DNA of 64,000 nucleotides from Isoetes taiwanensis (GCA_021234155.1 JAJEKV010000001.1:30952177-31016176); one strand, 5' to 3'; counted from the first letter of the stretch, positions 9,551-23,339 are shown. Program-made: numbers and translations. Notes: generated by a model not told the origin, from the letters alone.

Positions 9551-9835
9551 TGGGAGCTTGTGACGCTTCTTCAGGATAGAGCCGCCCACAACTTATGAGG
9601 CATCATGCAAAGGACCTGGTCCTATTGGGATAACACATACGAGGAAGCACTCCTTGATGTGGATGACCACCTTTGAGAACTATATCGAGCAATGAATAGT
9701 ATGTTCAACCTCTTGGCCGTAAGCCCGACCATGGAGTACCAAGACATCATCCTCCGAGCTTGGCAGAAGTACAGCCTGTTGTGGTCAGTAAGGGACAGCA
9801 CCTTCACTCAATCGAGAACCCATTCACATCTCCAA
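9551..9835 (+). pseudogene. Possible remnant of ORF2 upstream of a third gag copy
   Basis: The plus-strand frame (two stops) encodes a stretch with EYQDIILRAWQKYSLLWSV, which loosely resembles YTDIICQYDQQVLPWEV in ORF2 (4074-2539). It also lies upstream of a gag, as ORF2 does. The similarity is weak and could be chance. Confidence 0.3.
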
Positions 9836-10189
9836 ACAACTATGTAGATATATGATATCTTATTATCAATAAATCTTCACGTTCCATTTTGTGTATCTTA
9901 TCCATTCTCAGTGCGTCAATCAATATTAACTACTATTTATTCGCCATGCTCGCTCTTAGCCGACAACCTTCCAATCAAGCTTTCGATGTCATTTTCTTAT
10001 GTTATACTCTTATTGGCCTTTGGCCACTATATGTTGTAGCCATAATTAACACTCTCATTTGTCTTATATAAAATAATCTTGTTCGCTGGTGGTATGATTA
10101 GGATCCTTTACCTATAGATGTTACGTGTGTATGCTCAATCATTCTTGATTTGGTTCATACCCATTTTTCATCTATAAGTAATCTGCCTT

Positions 10190-11025
10190 TTGCTATAGAT
10201 GGAATACGACAGCCCCCATGGGCTGCCACAGTAGAACGTCCACGATTGACTTGCGAGGAGGAGATCATTCTTATCAAGCGCCAGATGGCAGAACTGCAGG
10301 CGTATATTTTGCAATGTGCACCACCGACTATGGCTTCTCGTATGCCTCCGCACCATAGATGCATTAAACGCCCACGTCCTGCAACAACCTCCAGCTCTAA
10401 TATGGACTCCATCGACTCTCTCGAGTCTGATACTGAACAGGAGAAGTCCATTGACAAGGATAAAAAAATGATTGCCTCAGTAAACGCTAGTATTTGCCAG
10501 ACCAGCAAGCTCGTCCACTTCTGCGGCGTAGATGCTGAGTCTTGGTTAAAGGAGATCCACCAGATTGCCAACGGGTATGGGATGACAGATAAAGCCACCG
10601 CGGGACTTGCTATCAGGAACCTCACGGGTCCTGCCCGTAATTGGTGGGAAGGATATGCTTCAGCTAATGGCTTAACAGGTAATAAGTGCAGGTTCAACAC
10701 TTTTGTTCAAGCTTTCAAAGCTCGCTATGTTCCACGTACTCATAAGTGTCAGCAACACCCGAACATGGTATGTGCATTTGCCACCAAGTCAGTAGCTAAA
10801 GCCGCAACAAGAGACCTTGAATTAGAGGGGGTAGCCCCTATGATCTCCTCAACCTCTACTCCAAGCCAACATCCAGAGCCTGCTAAGCTGGACACCATTA
10901 TGCGTGCTACACAACAGCTTCTTCACTCTATTTCGAAAGAAGCACAAAAACAGCTCCGACAGGATAGGGCATGTTTTCGATGCTTTTGCCAAGGACCTTA
11001 CTTTCAAAATTGCCCCTTTCCTTGA
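10190..11025 (+). pseudogene. Gypsy gag remnant, same family as the one at 1.1-2.3 kb
   Basis: The open frame encodes the capsid signature WLKEIHQIANGYGM, ARNWWEGYASANG and FKARYVPRTH, which match the gag of the H3-carrying element nearly block for block. It ends in a decayed zinc knuckle (CFRCFCQGPYFQNC, with the His position lost). After 11025 the frame is lost and no protease or RT follows. An acceptor-like CTATAG precedes the start at about 10199. It is a truncated plus-strand copy. Confidence 0.8.
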
Positions 11026-11401
11026 TGCGGACAATTTCGGCGGCGATACCAGAGGCACACAATGACCCATCAACCCCCTTTCCTCGGTTCATCTCCAGCA
11101 GTATCAACTTAACGATGCCACATAGAATGTATCTGTGAGATGCATCTGTGCGATGTAAATATAATAATGTTTGTATATGTAATAATTGTATCTAAATGAG
11201 CACACATATAACTAATGAATTAATATGTGTACACATCTGGATGTCAAGTATGGTTAACAAAAACAGTGTGGGTTGCAAAGATGCGAGATAGTAAAAAAAA
11301 GAAGTATTTCAAAATATGGTGGAAAGAAAATGTTAATATAATAAAGTGTAGAGTGCATGCGGTGTTAAATATAATAGAATCGCAAATATAATTATATATG
11401 G
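11026..11401. other. AT-rich sequence after the gag remnant
   Basis: No gene seen; AT-rich sequence running up to the first 213-bp direct repeat. Confidence 0.5.
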
Positions 11402-11614
11402 CATGGTTCTCTTCTTATATAGAAGAGAACCATCATTCTGGGGAAAGGGACGCCTGCTTTGGCGTCACGCCATTTTGAGCGTTAGATCTATCTATAGCCC
11501 GAGCCTTCTATGGCACAGGCTTTCTTTGGCTCTGTCTACTATATATCCATATTGCCTGCTAGCATTCCTCATCGGTGTTTCCTCTGAGCTGAATTCTGTT
11601 GGTTCTAGAGTTTC
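11402..11614 (+). repeat. Direct repeat, copy 1 (213 bp), starts with a palindrome
   Basis: Nearly identical to 13608-13820 with only a few substitutions. It begins with an inverted repeat (ATGGTTCTCTTCT and its complement around TATAT) and includes a TATATA string. The ends are not TG/CA and there is no primer site or polypurine tract, so an LTR identity is not supported. It may be a duplicated promoter-like unit or the head of an unknown repeat. Confidence 0.85.
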
Positions 11615-13607
11615 TTTTTTGCTTATCCCTAGTTTGTTCTTAGCTTTCCTAGTTAGTTGTTTGTTGTCCTATTCTTGTTTTTGAGCATCAAACCTTTCAA
11701 GCTTTTCGAGGGACCCTTTTTTCCTTTGAATCCGGTCAAAATTTCCGTTCTGATTTTTTTTCGCAGGCTTTTTGCTCCCAACCATAGTTGAATTTTATGT
11801 CACTGGAAATTGCATTGGATAAGCTTTTCATCCATCCAAAAATTGCCTGAATCCGATATTTTGAGAGGAAGATATGCGAAAAAGCATTATACCGAGCTTT
11901 TTCTGGCCAGAATCACTAACCTGCATTTTTCACAGTCCAGAGTGCTCATTGCTTGATCTGACCTTTTTTCATATGTTTAGCAGCGGAGATGTTGGACTCG
12001 TTTTTCCCCAATGGTTTATATGTATCTCTTATGGGGTTTGGTTCTTGTTGATGTTCAACTACCCTAAGACCTATGTGCCTTTAATCCTTTTTTATCTCGT
12101 TAATTTTCACTACCTTAGTCATTTTTCTTCTGTCCATGTTACCCATCATATACCTAGTTTTAGTTATCTATTATTGCTCCATTTGTCTCTCATAATCCGT
12201 GAGTTTCTTTAATTAGTTGCTCTATTTTATACTAGTTCCAATTGTCCCCTTTCTTCCTTATGGATCCAAGCAGTTTCACTTGTGTTTCACCCGCTTCTGT
12301 AGTTCTTGGATACGCCATCTTTTGTCGTCATGGTATCCTTTTTCCTATTCCTTTTTTCTTTGATTTATCCCATGTTGCTCCGCTTGTTCTATGGTTGGTT
12401 GGTCTTTTTAGTTCTTTTGATATGTTCAATCTTGCTTTTGAAAGTTTTCAAATCCTTGTGGCTACCTTCTACCTTCTTCACCTTTCCTTTCTGTTAGTTT
12501 GAAGCTCTATTCTTCTTGTTTCTTTGTTGGGTTTTATTTTTTTAGTCTGATTAGTTTCATTGCGAGATAGACATTCATTGCTCATAATTTCATTGCTCAT
12601 CTTCGTGACCTTCAATTTCACTTGTTATATTGGCATTGCGAGATAGACATTCATGCTTTCTTATCTTTGTAGTTTTCTTTATCCGGGTTGCCCGATTCAT
12701 TAGAGTCTGTTTTTTTTTGCTTGGTGGCATTATTTTCCATTTTACTGTTGGTTCCCTGCACCCCGCACGGTTCTTGTGTCTTGTTGGTCCCGAATATTCC
12801 CTTGTCTCATCAGTTCTATTCATCGTTTATCCCTTATGGCTCCATTTTTTGTTTCTTATAGTTCTCATCACGCTTTCAGTTGTGTTCAGGCTATGGGGAT
12901 GTCACCTTGTGTCCCGTGTCCTTTGCTGGTGCATCGCTTTTTCAACTTACCATCATTAGTTCCTTCTTAAGATATCAATCGATGTCTTTACTATAGTATT
13001 CGGACCTTCTATTGTTTAACCTATGTTTGGCACCAGGTTTTTTCCTTTATTTGCATGGTTCTTCTGCTTCTTCAGCTCCATCGCTCATACTGTTGTTTTG
13101 GTGGATTCCTTGTTTCTTTGTAGTCTGACTAATCCATTTCGTTGCGTTCGTTTTGGTTGCTCCATTTGCACTGTTTGTGTTGGTTCATTGGGCCTCATGC
13201 TGCTTTTCTTCATTTTTCATGGTTGGTGTCCATTGCTTGTTTGGTGGTCCTTACCGTACCTCCTCGTTGTCAAGTGCCTCATCGTCTCTAGTGGCCCTTT
13301 TTTGTTCAATTTACCATTAGTTACCCCCGTTGTCTTCTCCTTCTTGCCTTGTTCAAATTAACATTAGTTACCCCTATTGTCTTCTCCTTCTTGCCTTAAT
13401 TGCCCTGTTGTTCTGTTGCTCCTTTGCTCCACAACGTCTGCTTTATTCTTTATCCATTTATCCCGGTCCTAGGGTAGTCTGAATATTTCAATGGATTTTC
13501 AGTGATCTTACTTGTTTTTACTCGCAGTCTCGGTCTGTGATTGGAGGAGGTAGGTTCCTCTTTGTGTCAGATGTTATTGCTTTGCAAAGGACCTTTCCCT
13601 AGAATGC
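11615..13607. other. T-rich sequence between the two direct repeats
   Basis: Strongly pyrimidine-rich plus strand. The Phe/Leu-rich ORFs are a composition effect, and I see no protein domain. The span with its flanking repeats (2.4 kb) could be a non-autonomous element. Confidence 0.5.
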
Positions 13608-13820
13608 CATGGTTCTCTTCTTATATAGAAGAGAACCATCATTCTGGGGAAAGGGACGCCTGTTTTGGCGTCACGCCATTTTGAGCGTCAGATCTATCTA
13701 TAGCCTGAGCCTTCTATGGCGCAGGCTTTCTTTGGCTCTGTCTACTATATATCCATATTGTCTGCTAGCATTCCTCATCGGTGTTTCCTCTGAGTTGAAT
13801 TCTGTTGGTTCTAGAGTTTC
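13608..13820 (+). repeat. Direct repeat, copy 2 (213 bp)
   Basis: Second copy of the unit at 11402-11614. Identity stops abruptly after GTTCTAGAGTTTC, then CCCTCCCTCCC follows. It leads into the flank shared with other CT arrays. Confidence 0.85.
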
Positions 13821-13959
13821 CCTCCCTCCCTCCTCTAAGTCTAGGCGCCTGGTGTCGGCTCGTCTTAACATCTGTTGATTTCTTCTCGTTCCACCTAGTG
13901 AGGGATGTATCGACTCTTCTCTTCTATATCTTTGTGGCTGGTGGCCTCTGCAATTTTCC

Positions 13960-14375
<416 letters not shown>

Positions 14376-14404
14376 CCCTTCCCCCCCTCTCTCTCTCTCT
14401 CTCA

Positions 14405-14927
<523 letters not shown>

Positions 14928-14931
14928 CGTC

Positions 14932-16318
14932 GGCCACATGATCGAAAAAAAATTGTCTCTCGTGCTATACGGCGAGAGACAATTTTTATATCGTATATTG
15001 TGAGAGATTATGAGAGATAATAATCTCTCATCGCTTAACCAGGCCCGTTAGAGGGAAAAGACCAAAAATATCGATTTTTCTTACCAAAAAGTTTTCCGGG
15101 ATTCCTTTTTTTTTTGGGGGATCCCCTACTTACGCTTAGAGCCACCATCAATAGTGCCTATGCTTATACAGTGCAGATTGAAGCTTGAAGCTTGAAGCCT
15201 TTCTGACAAAAGAGTTTAATGGCGGAAATCAGTAGGAATGAAAAAAAAATAAATTCCTTGGGTCATGCTGTGTAGGTGAATTATTTCACAGTTTTTGTGT
15301 TACAGATGTCTCTGAGCGCAGGGGATGGCTCCAGTTCTTGTTGCTTTGCATTTTTCGATGCTTTTTTGTCTTGACGAATACAAAAGACAAATGCTATTCT
15401 GATTTGGGTCCCTCGTTCTTGGGCCTATTAGCTGATTTTTGTTATCTATTAGCGCGTTTCTGTCCAGAACGTAGCAGGATGAACATGAATAGAACATTGT
15501 TTTCTGTTATGCCAAGAACCAGCAGAGTGTTGTAAGATTCAGGACTATTTTGTTCAAGAATTTTTGTACAATGGGAGTAGACCCAATTGGAAGGCTGTTA
15601 GACCCGATTTGAGGGTTACTTCTCTATTGCAAAATCCAAAACTTATGATGCCTTTCCCTTTTTGTTTTTAATCTCCTAATCTGTAGCACAAAATCTATAA
15701 GGTAAGATGGCAACAGAAATCTCTTGCCGGTTCGATTCTGCACAGCTTCGACAACTGCATCACATGCTTTGCTTATTATTTGTGTCTGCAAAGCTTCAAA
15801 CCCTATTCTAAAACCAAATCGTGCTATTCTATTAAAATGAATCTTGAACCTACGAATCTGTGGGTGGTTGTGAATCCGGAAGCCAATCGAATGTTGCTAT
15901 GAATGGAAAGCCAATCTATGAATCTCGAAAGCTATGAATCAAAAACCAATCGATTGTGGGCCACTATGAATCGAAAGCCCCTGTTTAGAATCGGTTGTGG
16001 GTCGCCATAGCATTCCACTGCCTGTTTAGAATCGGTTGTGGGTCGCCCAAACATTCTGGCACTTTGTTTAGAATCGGTTGTGGATCGCCATAGCATTCAT
16101 TTGCCATACCCTGATTACGCCCACGATTCGTCGGGTAAAGCTCGTAAATATTTTTGGCAAAGGAAAAAAAGCCTTTCCCTAATAGCCAAACGTAATGAGA
16201 ATGCCCCTCTCTGCTGTTAGGGAGAAATTATCTCTCGAGGTGAGAGTCAACAAAACCCACTCTCCCCTTCTCCCATCTCTCGTATTGTCTCTCGTAATCT
16301 CTAAGTCCGCATGTGGCC
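14932..16318. mobile_element. Possible element with degenerate terminal inverted repeats between CT arrays
   Basis: The left end begins GGCCACATG next to a CT array and the right end finishes CATGTGGCC next to another. Both subterminal regions hold CGAGAGACAAT-type motifs and a GGGAAA...CCAAAAATAT block in inverted orientation. The left end also has a perfect hairpin ATTGTCTCTCG/CGAGAGACAAT (about 14952-14984). No transposase is seen. It would be a non-autonomous element of 1.4 kb. Confidence 0.4.
15982..16106. repeat. Three tandem copies of a 41/42-bp unit
   Basis: TGTTTAGAATCGGTTGTGG starts units at 15982, 16023 and 16065. Upstream, GAATCGAAAGCC-type motifs (15880-15980) look like older relatives. 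Confidence 0.85.
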
Positions 16319-16320
16319 AA

Positions 16321-16468
<148 letters not shown>

Positions 16469-16747
16469 GCTTTCCGAGTATTCTCATTTGTTGTGTCATT
16501 ATCTATGGAATCCTTTTTCCATCCTGCTCATGTATTTTCTGATTCGGTTGGCGTTCTGATGCTTGTTCGAGAGGGCGTCTATCCCCTTGTCTTAAACTTC
16601 CATGTGAATTACGTTTGTTTTACAATTTGGCCTTGTGATGGGTCGTCTTTTTCAATTTTTGATATTGTGCTATTGTGCTTGGTTGCTTGTGTTGACTATT
16701 AACTATTTGTTTACTATCGGCTTGATTCTCGGTTGGCTATTATTGGT

Positions 16748-16913
<166 letters not shown>

Positions 16914-16916
16914 TTG

Positions 16917-17095
16917 ATGTAGCACTTGTCGCTTCTGGGTAGGCTCCAAAGGATTTTTCTATTGGATGTGCCTATTTTCTCTTCCTGGCGTAGCTTTATG
17001 ACTTCCAGAGGGCACTGAGGGAAAGACCCCCGCAGTCTGGCCTAGTGCATCTATATATTTTCTCTCTTGGCGTAACAATGTCGCTTCCGAAGATT
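16917..17095 (+). repeat. Two or three diverged copies of the CT-array flank
   Basis: GATGTAGCACTTGTCGCTTCTGG (16917), TGGCGTAGCTTTATGACTTCC (about 16986), CCCCCGCAGTCTGGCCTAG (about 17027) and TTGGCGTAACAATGTCGCTTCC (about 17069) echo the flank at 13960-14020. Confidence 0.55.
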
Positions 17096-17682
17096 CTTTA
17101 TAATTTCTCTATTCTGCTATTTTTTCTCATCAGATTCTTGTGCTCTGCTTGCCTTTCGAGCATGATGCATACTTGGCCATAGGGCTCCTAACCTTTTCAC
17201 GTTAACGATCTGTGTGATTGTGTTTTGCAGTTCAGCGCGATCCTCTTTCTTGACACTGAGATGATAGCCGATTTTCAGCAGTTCCGAGGTGGTTGCAGTT
17301 GCAGTTTTCACTTCTACCCCTTCTTGTTGGGTTGGGGGTTGGGAGTCGATATTTGAGGGTTGCGGGCCGAGGTGCAGCTTTGGTCTGGTCAATTCTGACT
17401 TGGACGGGGTTTGGATGACGTTTTGGGTTCGGGAGCTTTGTGGGTCGTCGGCCCAGTTATATGTTTTAAGCTAGTTATATGGATTTTTTCACTCATATTC
17501 ACTCATGTTGGGGCCTCATTGTGGGTACCCCTATGGGTCATTGTATTTTCACTCATTCAACTCAATGGAACTCCACTTTATGAATGTGTTACACAAACTA
17601 TTGAAGGAATAACGAGACTTATGATTATAAAAATATTATGAATAACAGATGATGAAGAACTGTGTGTGTAATTAATGTTAAA

Positions 17683-17683
<1 letters not shown>
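17096..17683. other. No recognised gene
   Basis: A possible 3' splice site (TGTGTTTTGCAG) at about 17230 is followed by an open stretch on the plus strand (about 17290-17470). The translation has no motif I recognise. Confidence 0.35.

Positions 17684-17765
<82 letters not shown>
17684..17765. repeat. (TA)n array, about 82 bp
   Basis: Pure TA dinucleotide run. Confidence 0.98.
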
Positions 17766-17768
<3 letters not shown>

Positions 17769-18940
17769 GTGAGATATAGTGCAATATATAATTGTATTAA
17801 AGGAAAAGTATAAATGTGATGGGCATGCAGAACACTGAGGATAGCAATATATGAGTTGTTAAAACTGTAACAAAATAAGAAAAAAAAATTGATACAAAAT
17901 TAAATTAGGGCACGCTGTAATAAAACAAATTGTAAAGTGAAGGGAGAGTATAATAGACATATAGACAGAGTAGAATAAGTTTCTAGTAAACAGTGCGAGA
18001 ATTATAACTGTGTATTTTATTAAAAGAAAAAATAGTTGTCCACGTCTATGCCCGTGTATAATATATAATCAGCTACAAGTGCAGGAATAAGGAATGATTT
18101 TTAGCTTGGGTATACTATGGTATAGTGTCACTGCAATTTATATCTATAAGAATATAACATGAATGAATAGTCTAGTAATAAAAGGTATGTATTGATCAGT
18201 ATAGCGAAATAAAGAAGTGAGTACTCATGGATTTCAGAAGAGTTCCAACCATTGCGGAACTCATCACCCCGAATGTAACAATGGGACTTCCACAAACTGT
18301 CAGACATTTGATGTCTAATGGTCATGGTTGAACAACACGTGTTCACCGACATGCAAGCTGTTGAGGCTTATCTTGATTTCCTATGGCAACGTCACGCATG
18401 CTCCACTATGGAAAGGGGCGCATGCTACAACCACTAGCCGATATCTCGCGAGTCTTAGATCCGGCAGGGATCATGCAGGCCAGCCTTCATGCAGCGGGGA
18501 TCAGGCTAAATGCATTCTAGGAATGGGGATGTGCATATAGGCATGATAGGACGCCTTCATCTACGGCTGTAATGGGAACATGACCATTCCTTATGTCGAG
18601 ACAGATGGCAAGCCATAGGCATGATAGGTTTCCCCTTCTTCAATTTCCTTCTTCAAAGGGGGTGGTCCCTTCAACCACAACATATAAATTAATTTGTACA
18701 TGCAGATGTCTTGTAATTCTGTAGGCCAGAGGTGTCTACCTTGGTGCCTGCAACTTCTCTTAAGGGTCACTAGGGGCCCATGTTCTGGTGCGATATGTGC
18801 TTTCTCTTTGCACTACTCTGGCCTACAGGCTACGGTCCACCCAAGACCAATGTTGTGCCTGCTTATGAATTATATCTTTAGTCTCGCTTTTTGACAGGAC
18901 TACGGTCCTACACGATGACCGTGTACAATCTACATGTCTC
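17766..18940. other. No gene recognised
   Basis: AT-rich to 18230, then moderately GC-rich sequence with only shadow ORFs. Given the gypsy-type 3' end downstream, part of it may be decayed gypsy sequence. Confidence 0.4.
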
Positions 18941-19510
18941 TTTTTATATATGTCCACCTTTCTTAATTTAATTTTACTTGTAAGTTAACCACCTAACGCA
19001 AATGTTGAGGACAACATAAATCGTTATGTCCCCTTTCACATAACGTCGTTCCATTAATTACCATTCAACTTTTGCCGAATTATAAATTGCACATTACGCG
19101 TCATTTCAAACTTGATCACCTTGAACATGGCAACTTTTGTGTGCCTTATAATTCCGCGTTACCTCTTTAAGGTGGGGAGACTTGCTTCCAACATGTCATG
19201 TGTTGGCCCAGAGCAAGAAAAGTCTTGATGTTGAGGACAACATCATTTTCGAGGTGGGGAGAATGTAACGTTCCACATATTTATACGCCTTTTGGGTATA
19301 AATACATTCTATTTGAAGCTATAGATGGATGAATGTATAATGATAGTTCTCTTTATGTTCCTCCTGTGTTTGTGGGGATTAAGGGGGGGTAGAGACCTAA
19401 AGGCTATGTAAAAGTAGAGATGCCCAATAAAGAAGGCATCTTGTAGACTAAATATGACTACATCACAAATCTGTAGCAAATTTATTGCTACCTCATGCCA
19501 TCTCGCACCG
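18941..19510 (+). mobile_element. Gypsy-type 3' end: polypurine tract and start of LTR
   Basis: GTTGAGGACAACAT followed by GAGGTGGGGAGAA and then TGTAACG at 19264 is the classic end of a plant gypsy pol region, polypurine tract and LTR start. An earlier decayed echo of GTTGAGGACAACAT lies at about 19003. The right end of the LTR could not be placed; 19510 is a guess. Confidence 0.5.
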
Positions 19511-19970
19511 CATGCAACTACCAAAAAAATCCATGGATGCTAAATTTGAACCACAACTGCTGGAATAGACATTAGTTCCTGTAAACCACTTGCAGAACCA
19601 ATAAACATCTTAAAATGACGATTTTCTTGAAAACGGCTTGAAACAAGCAAAATATGTAGCATTTAATCGTCCTCCTCCAAGTCCAATCAAACATTTAACT
19701 GATAAAGCTAAGCAGCAAAAATCAGCTTCAAACCTCAAAAATTGCAAACAAAAAAACGTTGAATGCTCTTCTTCCAAGCCAACGCCTTGGCCATTCGAGT
19801 AGAATATCTAGCATAATAGAATGGAGTTTCTTTTGTAGTTTTGTACATTTTTTGATATGGTTTTGCTATGATTTGATGATGTATTTGAATAGATATACTA
19901 ATGCGTACATCTAGAGTGCAAATACTCTTTCGTTGTTTTATATGGCACTTGCCAATGGTTCAACCCCTTA

Positions 19971-20124
<154 letters not shown>

Positions 20125-20783
20125 AAATGTCATGTAGGGCTTGAGAGCCCGTAGTTTAGGGTTGTGTAGATTAGGGTAACTAGTCTATTGATTGGCCGAA
20201 ATGCACGGTGTACAAATTTGGCATAACTATTATCTTATAGTGACCCTTAGCAAATCATTGAATTTGCGGGATGCTTTAGCAAATCTGTTGTAGCAGAGAA
20301 GATTTTCAAAAATCGAAAAACATCAAGATTTTTGAGAATAAAAAAACATGAAGGATTTTTAGTTCTTCAAGTAAACCCTATTCAACAGAACCAAGATCAC
20401 TGCACCTGCTCTGACATCACATTCAGCCAAGAACTCTATCCAGATCTTATTGTATTGATCAAGATTAACTATCCACGGGCCTGCCTGCTCCATTGCTACT
20501 CTAAAGTCAAGTCCTTGTAAAAAAAAAAAGCTTTCAAAAAGGCTTCAGATTTGGAGCCGACAGAAATACAATGCATGTTCTTTCCAAATTAAATCTTCTT
20601 TCTCCCTCTTTTTTCTTGTAAATTAATCATGTAACTAGAGCAATGCTTTTTTTTTTATTCATTCAGTTTTATTTACAGATCAACTATTCATATTACATCA
20701 TTTTACGTTGTCATTCTTGTAAGATCTAAGACAAATCCACAATAGACGTTGTGATAGACCAATATTGATGTTATAAGGTAATG
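20125..20783. other. No gene recognised
   Basis: AT-rich DNA with several A or T runs; no coding or RNA signal seen. Confidence 0.5.
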
Positions 20784-20825
20784 CAATACAAGAAATTTAT
20801 CGCGGCGGCCAAGGCCGCCGCGAAC
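20784..20825 (+). mobile_element. CACTA-like transposon terminus
   Basis: CAATACAAGAAA is one base from the CACTA-superfamily terminus CACTACAAGAAA. It is followed by the subterminal palindrome TCGCGGCGGCC-AA-GGCCGCCGCGA (about 20799-20822), a GC-rich island in AT-rich sequence. The other terminus was not found, so this may be a solo end. Confidence 0.4.
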
Positions 20826-21980
20826 ATTTCTTTTGTCCAACTCGCTGCAAAAGCACTTTTCTATTAAGTCGAAAGGATTTCAGTTCTGAACATGCGAGAA
20901 TTGAATTTATGTTTATTTTGTAACGCTGCAAAACACAATGTAAGAGGAAATGTGCGCTTCGAATTTTTTTTAGGATATGAATGAGTAATTTAAATCCACC
21001 TTTCTACTGTTCGACCTTTCTTGATCACCCTAAGGTAATGGTACTTTACCCCAATTGAGGGTTTTCAATAAATTAATTTCTCCCTATAATGGGAGAGATA
21101 TATTCGAGTTCTTTTTTCAAAAGTCATGGGTAAATTTTTCAACAACACAGCCATTTGTATATCTTGGTTTGTCAATATATGCCTTAATATCTTCTTCGTT
21201 CTCTCATTTTCTAGAAGATATGGGTTCTACACATAGTTTATTCAATCGTGCCAACTTGGTTCTTGGTGCACTTATTTAAATTCTTTTTGTCTTGAAAACT
21301 AATCTAGTGAGACATTGATAAATAGCAAGTAGCAAACTTGCAAGCAAGTGTGAATGCCAAACACAGTAAATGTTTTGCTTTGTTTGAGTGGTAGTAATGT
21401 ACATTTTCAGCAAATGCTACAAAGACTTTTCTATGGCTTTCAAAAAAGCTTATTTTGCATAATGTGTCCAGGAAACTAATTTCTTTATTTCACATTGAAA
21501 ATTAATAAATGAAGCAATATATGAAGAGTACAGGTTCATGAACGACACTAGCCGCAACCTTGATTTTCAAACACTGGTTAGGCATCTGCCTCTATGTCAG
21601 ACAAAACACTAACTACGGTCCTGGAATAATAAAAGAACTATCAATCTCCCTTTCATCAGCTTCAGAGGTACAACAAATATGGTCCTGGAATAATAAAAGA
21701 ACTATTAATTTCTATTTTATCACCTTTAGAGGTACAACAAACATGACGATGATTTTATGAAGATAGCAATCAGAAAAGGATTTGAATATGAATAGCTCAC
21801 TTGGAGATGAAATAGATGATTCAAATTATATACACACAATCACTAGTCATATTCTAGCTCCTCTGGCGTGATAGGCCAAGGGAATTATAGCTATGGATAA
21901 TGCCTTTCTCATATCTGCAAGAAGACTGTAATAATGAGAAATCTATTTGACATCTCTAAGAAGTTCTTGCCGTTTCTTAA
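20826..21980. other. No gene recognised
   Basis: AT-rich. A local duplication of a 35-40 base unit (TATGGTCCTGGAATAATAAA and following) appears at about 21614-21700. Confidence 0.5.
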
Positions 21981-21983
21981 GAC

Positions 21984-23060
21984 TTAGAATCTCCTGACAA
22001 AAAGCTGACGGGCCTTGCTAGAAAGCTTACCAAATCTATTATCCTCACCGGAATAGTAATGCAACACATGTCTATAAATGACATAACCAAGCTGGCAAAT
22101 AGAAATCACAACACGGTTTCCAGTAAAGAATAGCTTTACTCCTTTAAAAGATACCCAATGACTAACCTTTTGATACATTTGAATAGCAGGCCCATTTGGA
22201 ATGTAGGAAGAAGCCATCAAGCTCCATACCTGGAAAAAAGAGGTAGGAAAAGCCAGCCGAGATTCTACGGAAAAACTAGGGCATCCAAAGATGCAGATTT
22301 TCGGGGAGCCGCACACATGCACAGCCCGAGAATACATGCGAGAACTTCTATTTTTTCACAGTCAAAGACACGTTCATCGGGCAAGAAGGAGCTAGGTCCG
22401 GGTCTTGCCGCAATTTGGGATGTTCTCAAAGTAGTTAAGGTCATATATTTTTACAGAGCATTGCATCGGTTGAAAAGCTTGGTGCTTTGGCCTTTACCTA
22501 AAGCAAGGATCGAAATGCAACTCTAATTTAATAGGTTTTTCTCTTCAATCATTCAAAATGCAAGATCTAGTTCTATAAAAGGCTCAGTCCTACCAATCTA
22601 CATGGACAACCCTCTACCAAAAGCAGCCTAAAAGGGATTCAGAAAAAAATGAGTGAGAAAATAGAAGTTTGTATAAAACTCACCTTGAATCCCATTGAAT
22701 CACCGCAAAAGAATGCACCTATTATGTAAGCCGATTGCAAAAGCTATTTATACATATCTGGCATGTCGCCATCGCTCCTCTGGAAGCAGCTAGAGCATCG
22801 CCTAGAAGCGTTGCTTCGAAGCAAAGCTTTCTATCCTAACTGTCTCTGAAAAATATCGCTTGCTTCAGAGGGAAGAAATCAACGGCCATTTGCCCTGCCT
22901 AATTAACTGGACCTGAAGAATCGTTTGCTTCAGAGCGAAGACATCGATGGTAAGAGAGCGATACCTATGTGTCGTGCATACCCGCCATCGCCAAACAGCC
23001 AGGCGTCGAAGTCGCCGGAGGAGATTGTGAATAGAAAAATTACGTGGCATAAAAATGTGA
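21984..23060 (-). other. Possible exon traces of an unidentified minus-strand gene
   Basis: At about 22150-22230 the minus strand has a good acceptor (CTCTTTTTTCCAG), an open stretch with SYIPNGPAIQMYQK and a donor-like AAAAG-GTTAGT. Upstream on the same strand (about 22740) is TATA-like sequence, and GCTTCAGAG(G/C)GAAGA motifs repeat at 22862 and 22930. I cannot assign a family or connect exons. Confidence 0.25.
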
Positions 23061-23339
23061 GATTAGATTGCGGCGCAGAAAAAATACCCACGACAAAAAC
23101 AGAAAATAGAAATTGGAAACTGACTTATATATGTTCAGATAAGGAATCTTCCATTCGAGATTGCTTATATTCTTTGATGCAGGAAGATGTAGATCTTATC
23201 AAATTTCCTAGATTCTTATAGATTCCCCTTTGCTCAGTCTCGTGTGTTACTAGATGTGTCTCTTTTTATTCTACACGAGCTCCCGATGGAATGCTTGAGC
23301 CCTTGCATTTAGGGGTTTATGTTTTCCATTTTAAATCAG

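Noticed and set aside
11403-13361. Phe/Leu-rich plus-strand ORFs that look like membrane proteins
   Set aside because: Composition effect of a T-rich strand; no starts, domains or codon pattern to support genes.
11402-13820. Direct repeats as LTRs of a short element
   Set aside because: No TG/CA termini, primer-binding site or polypurine tract at the expected places.
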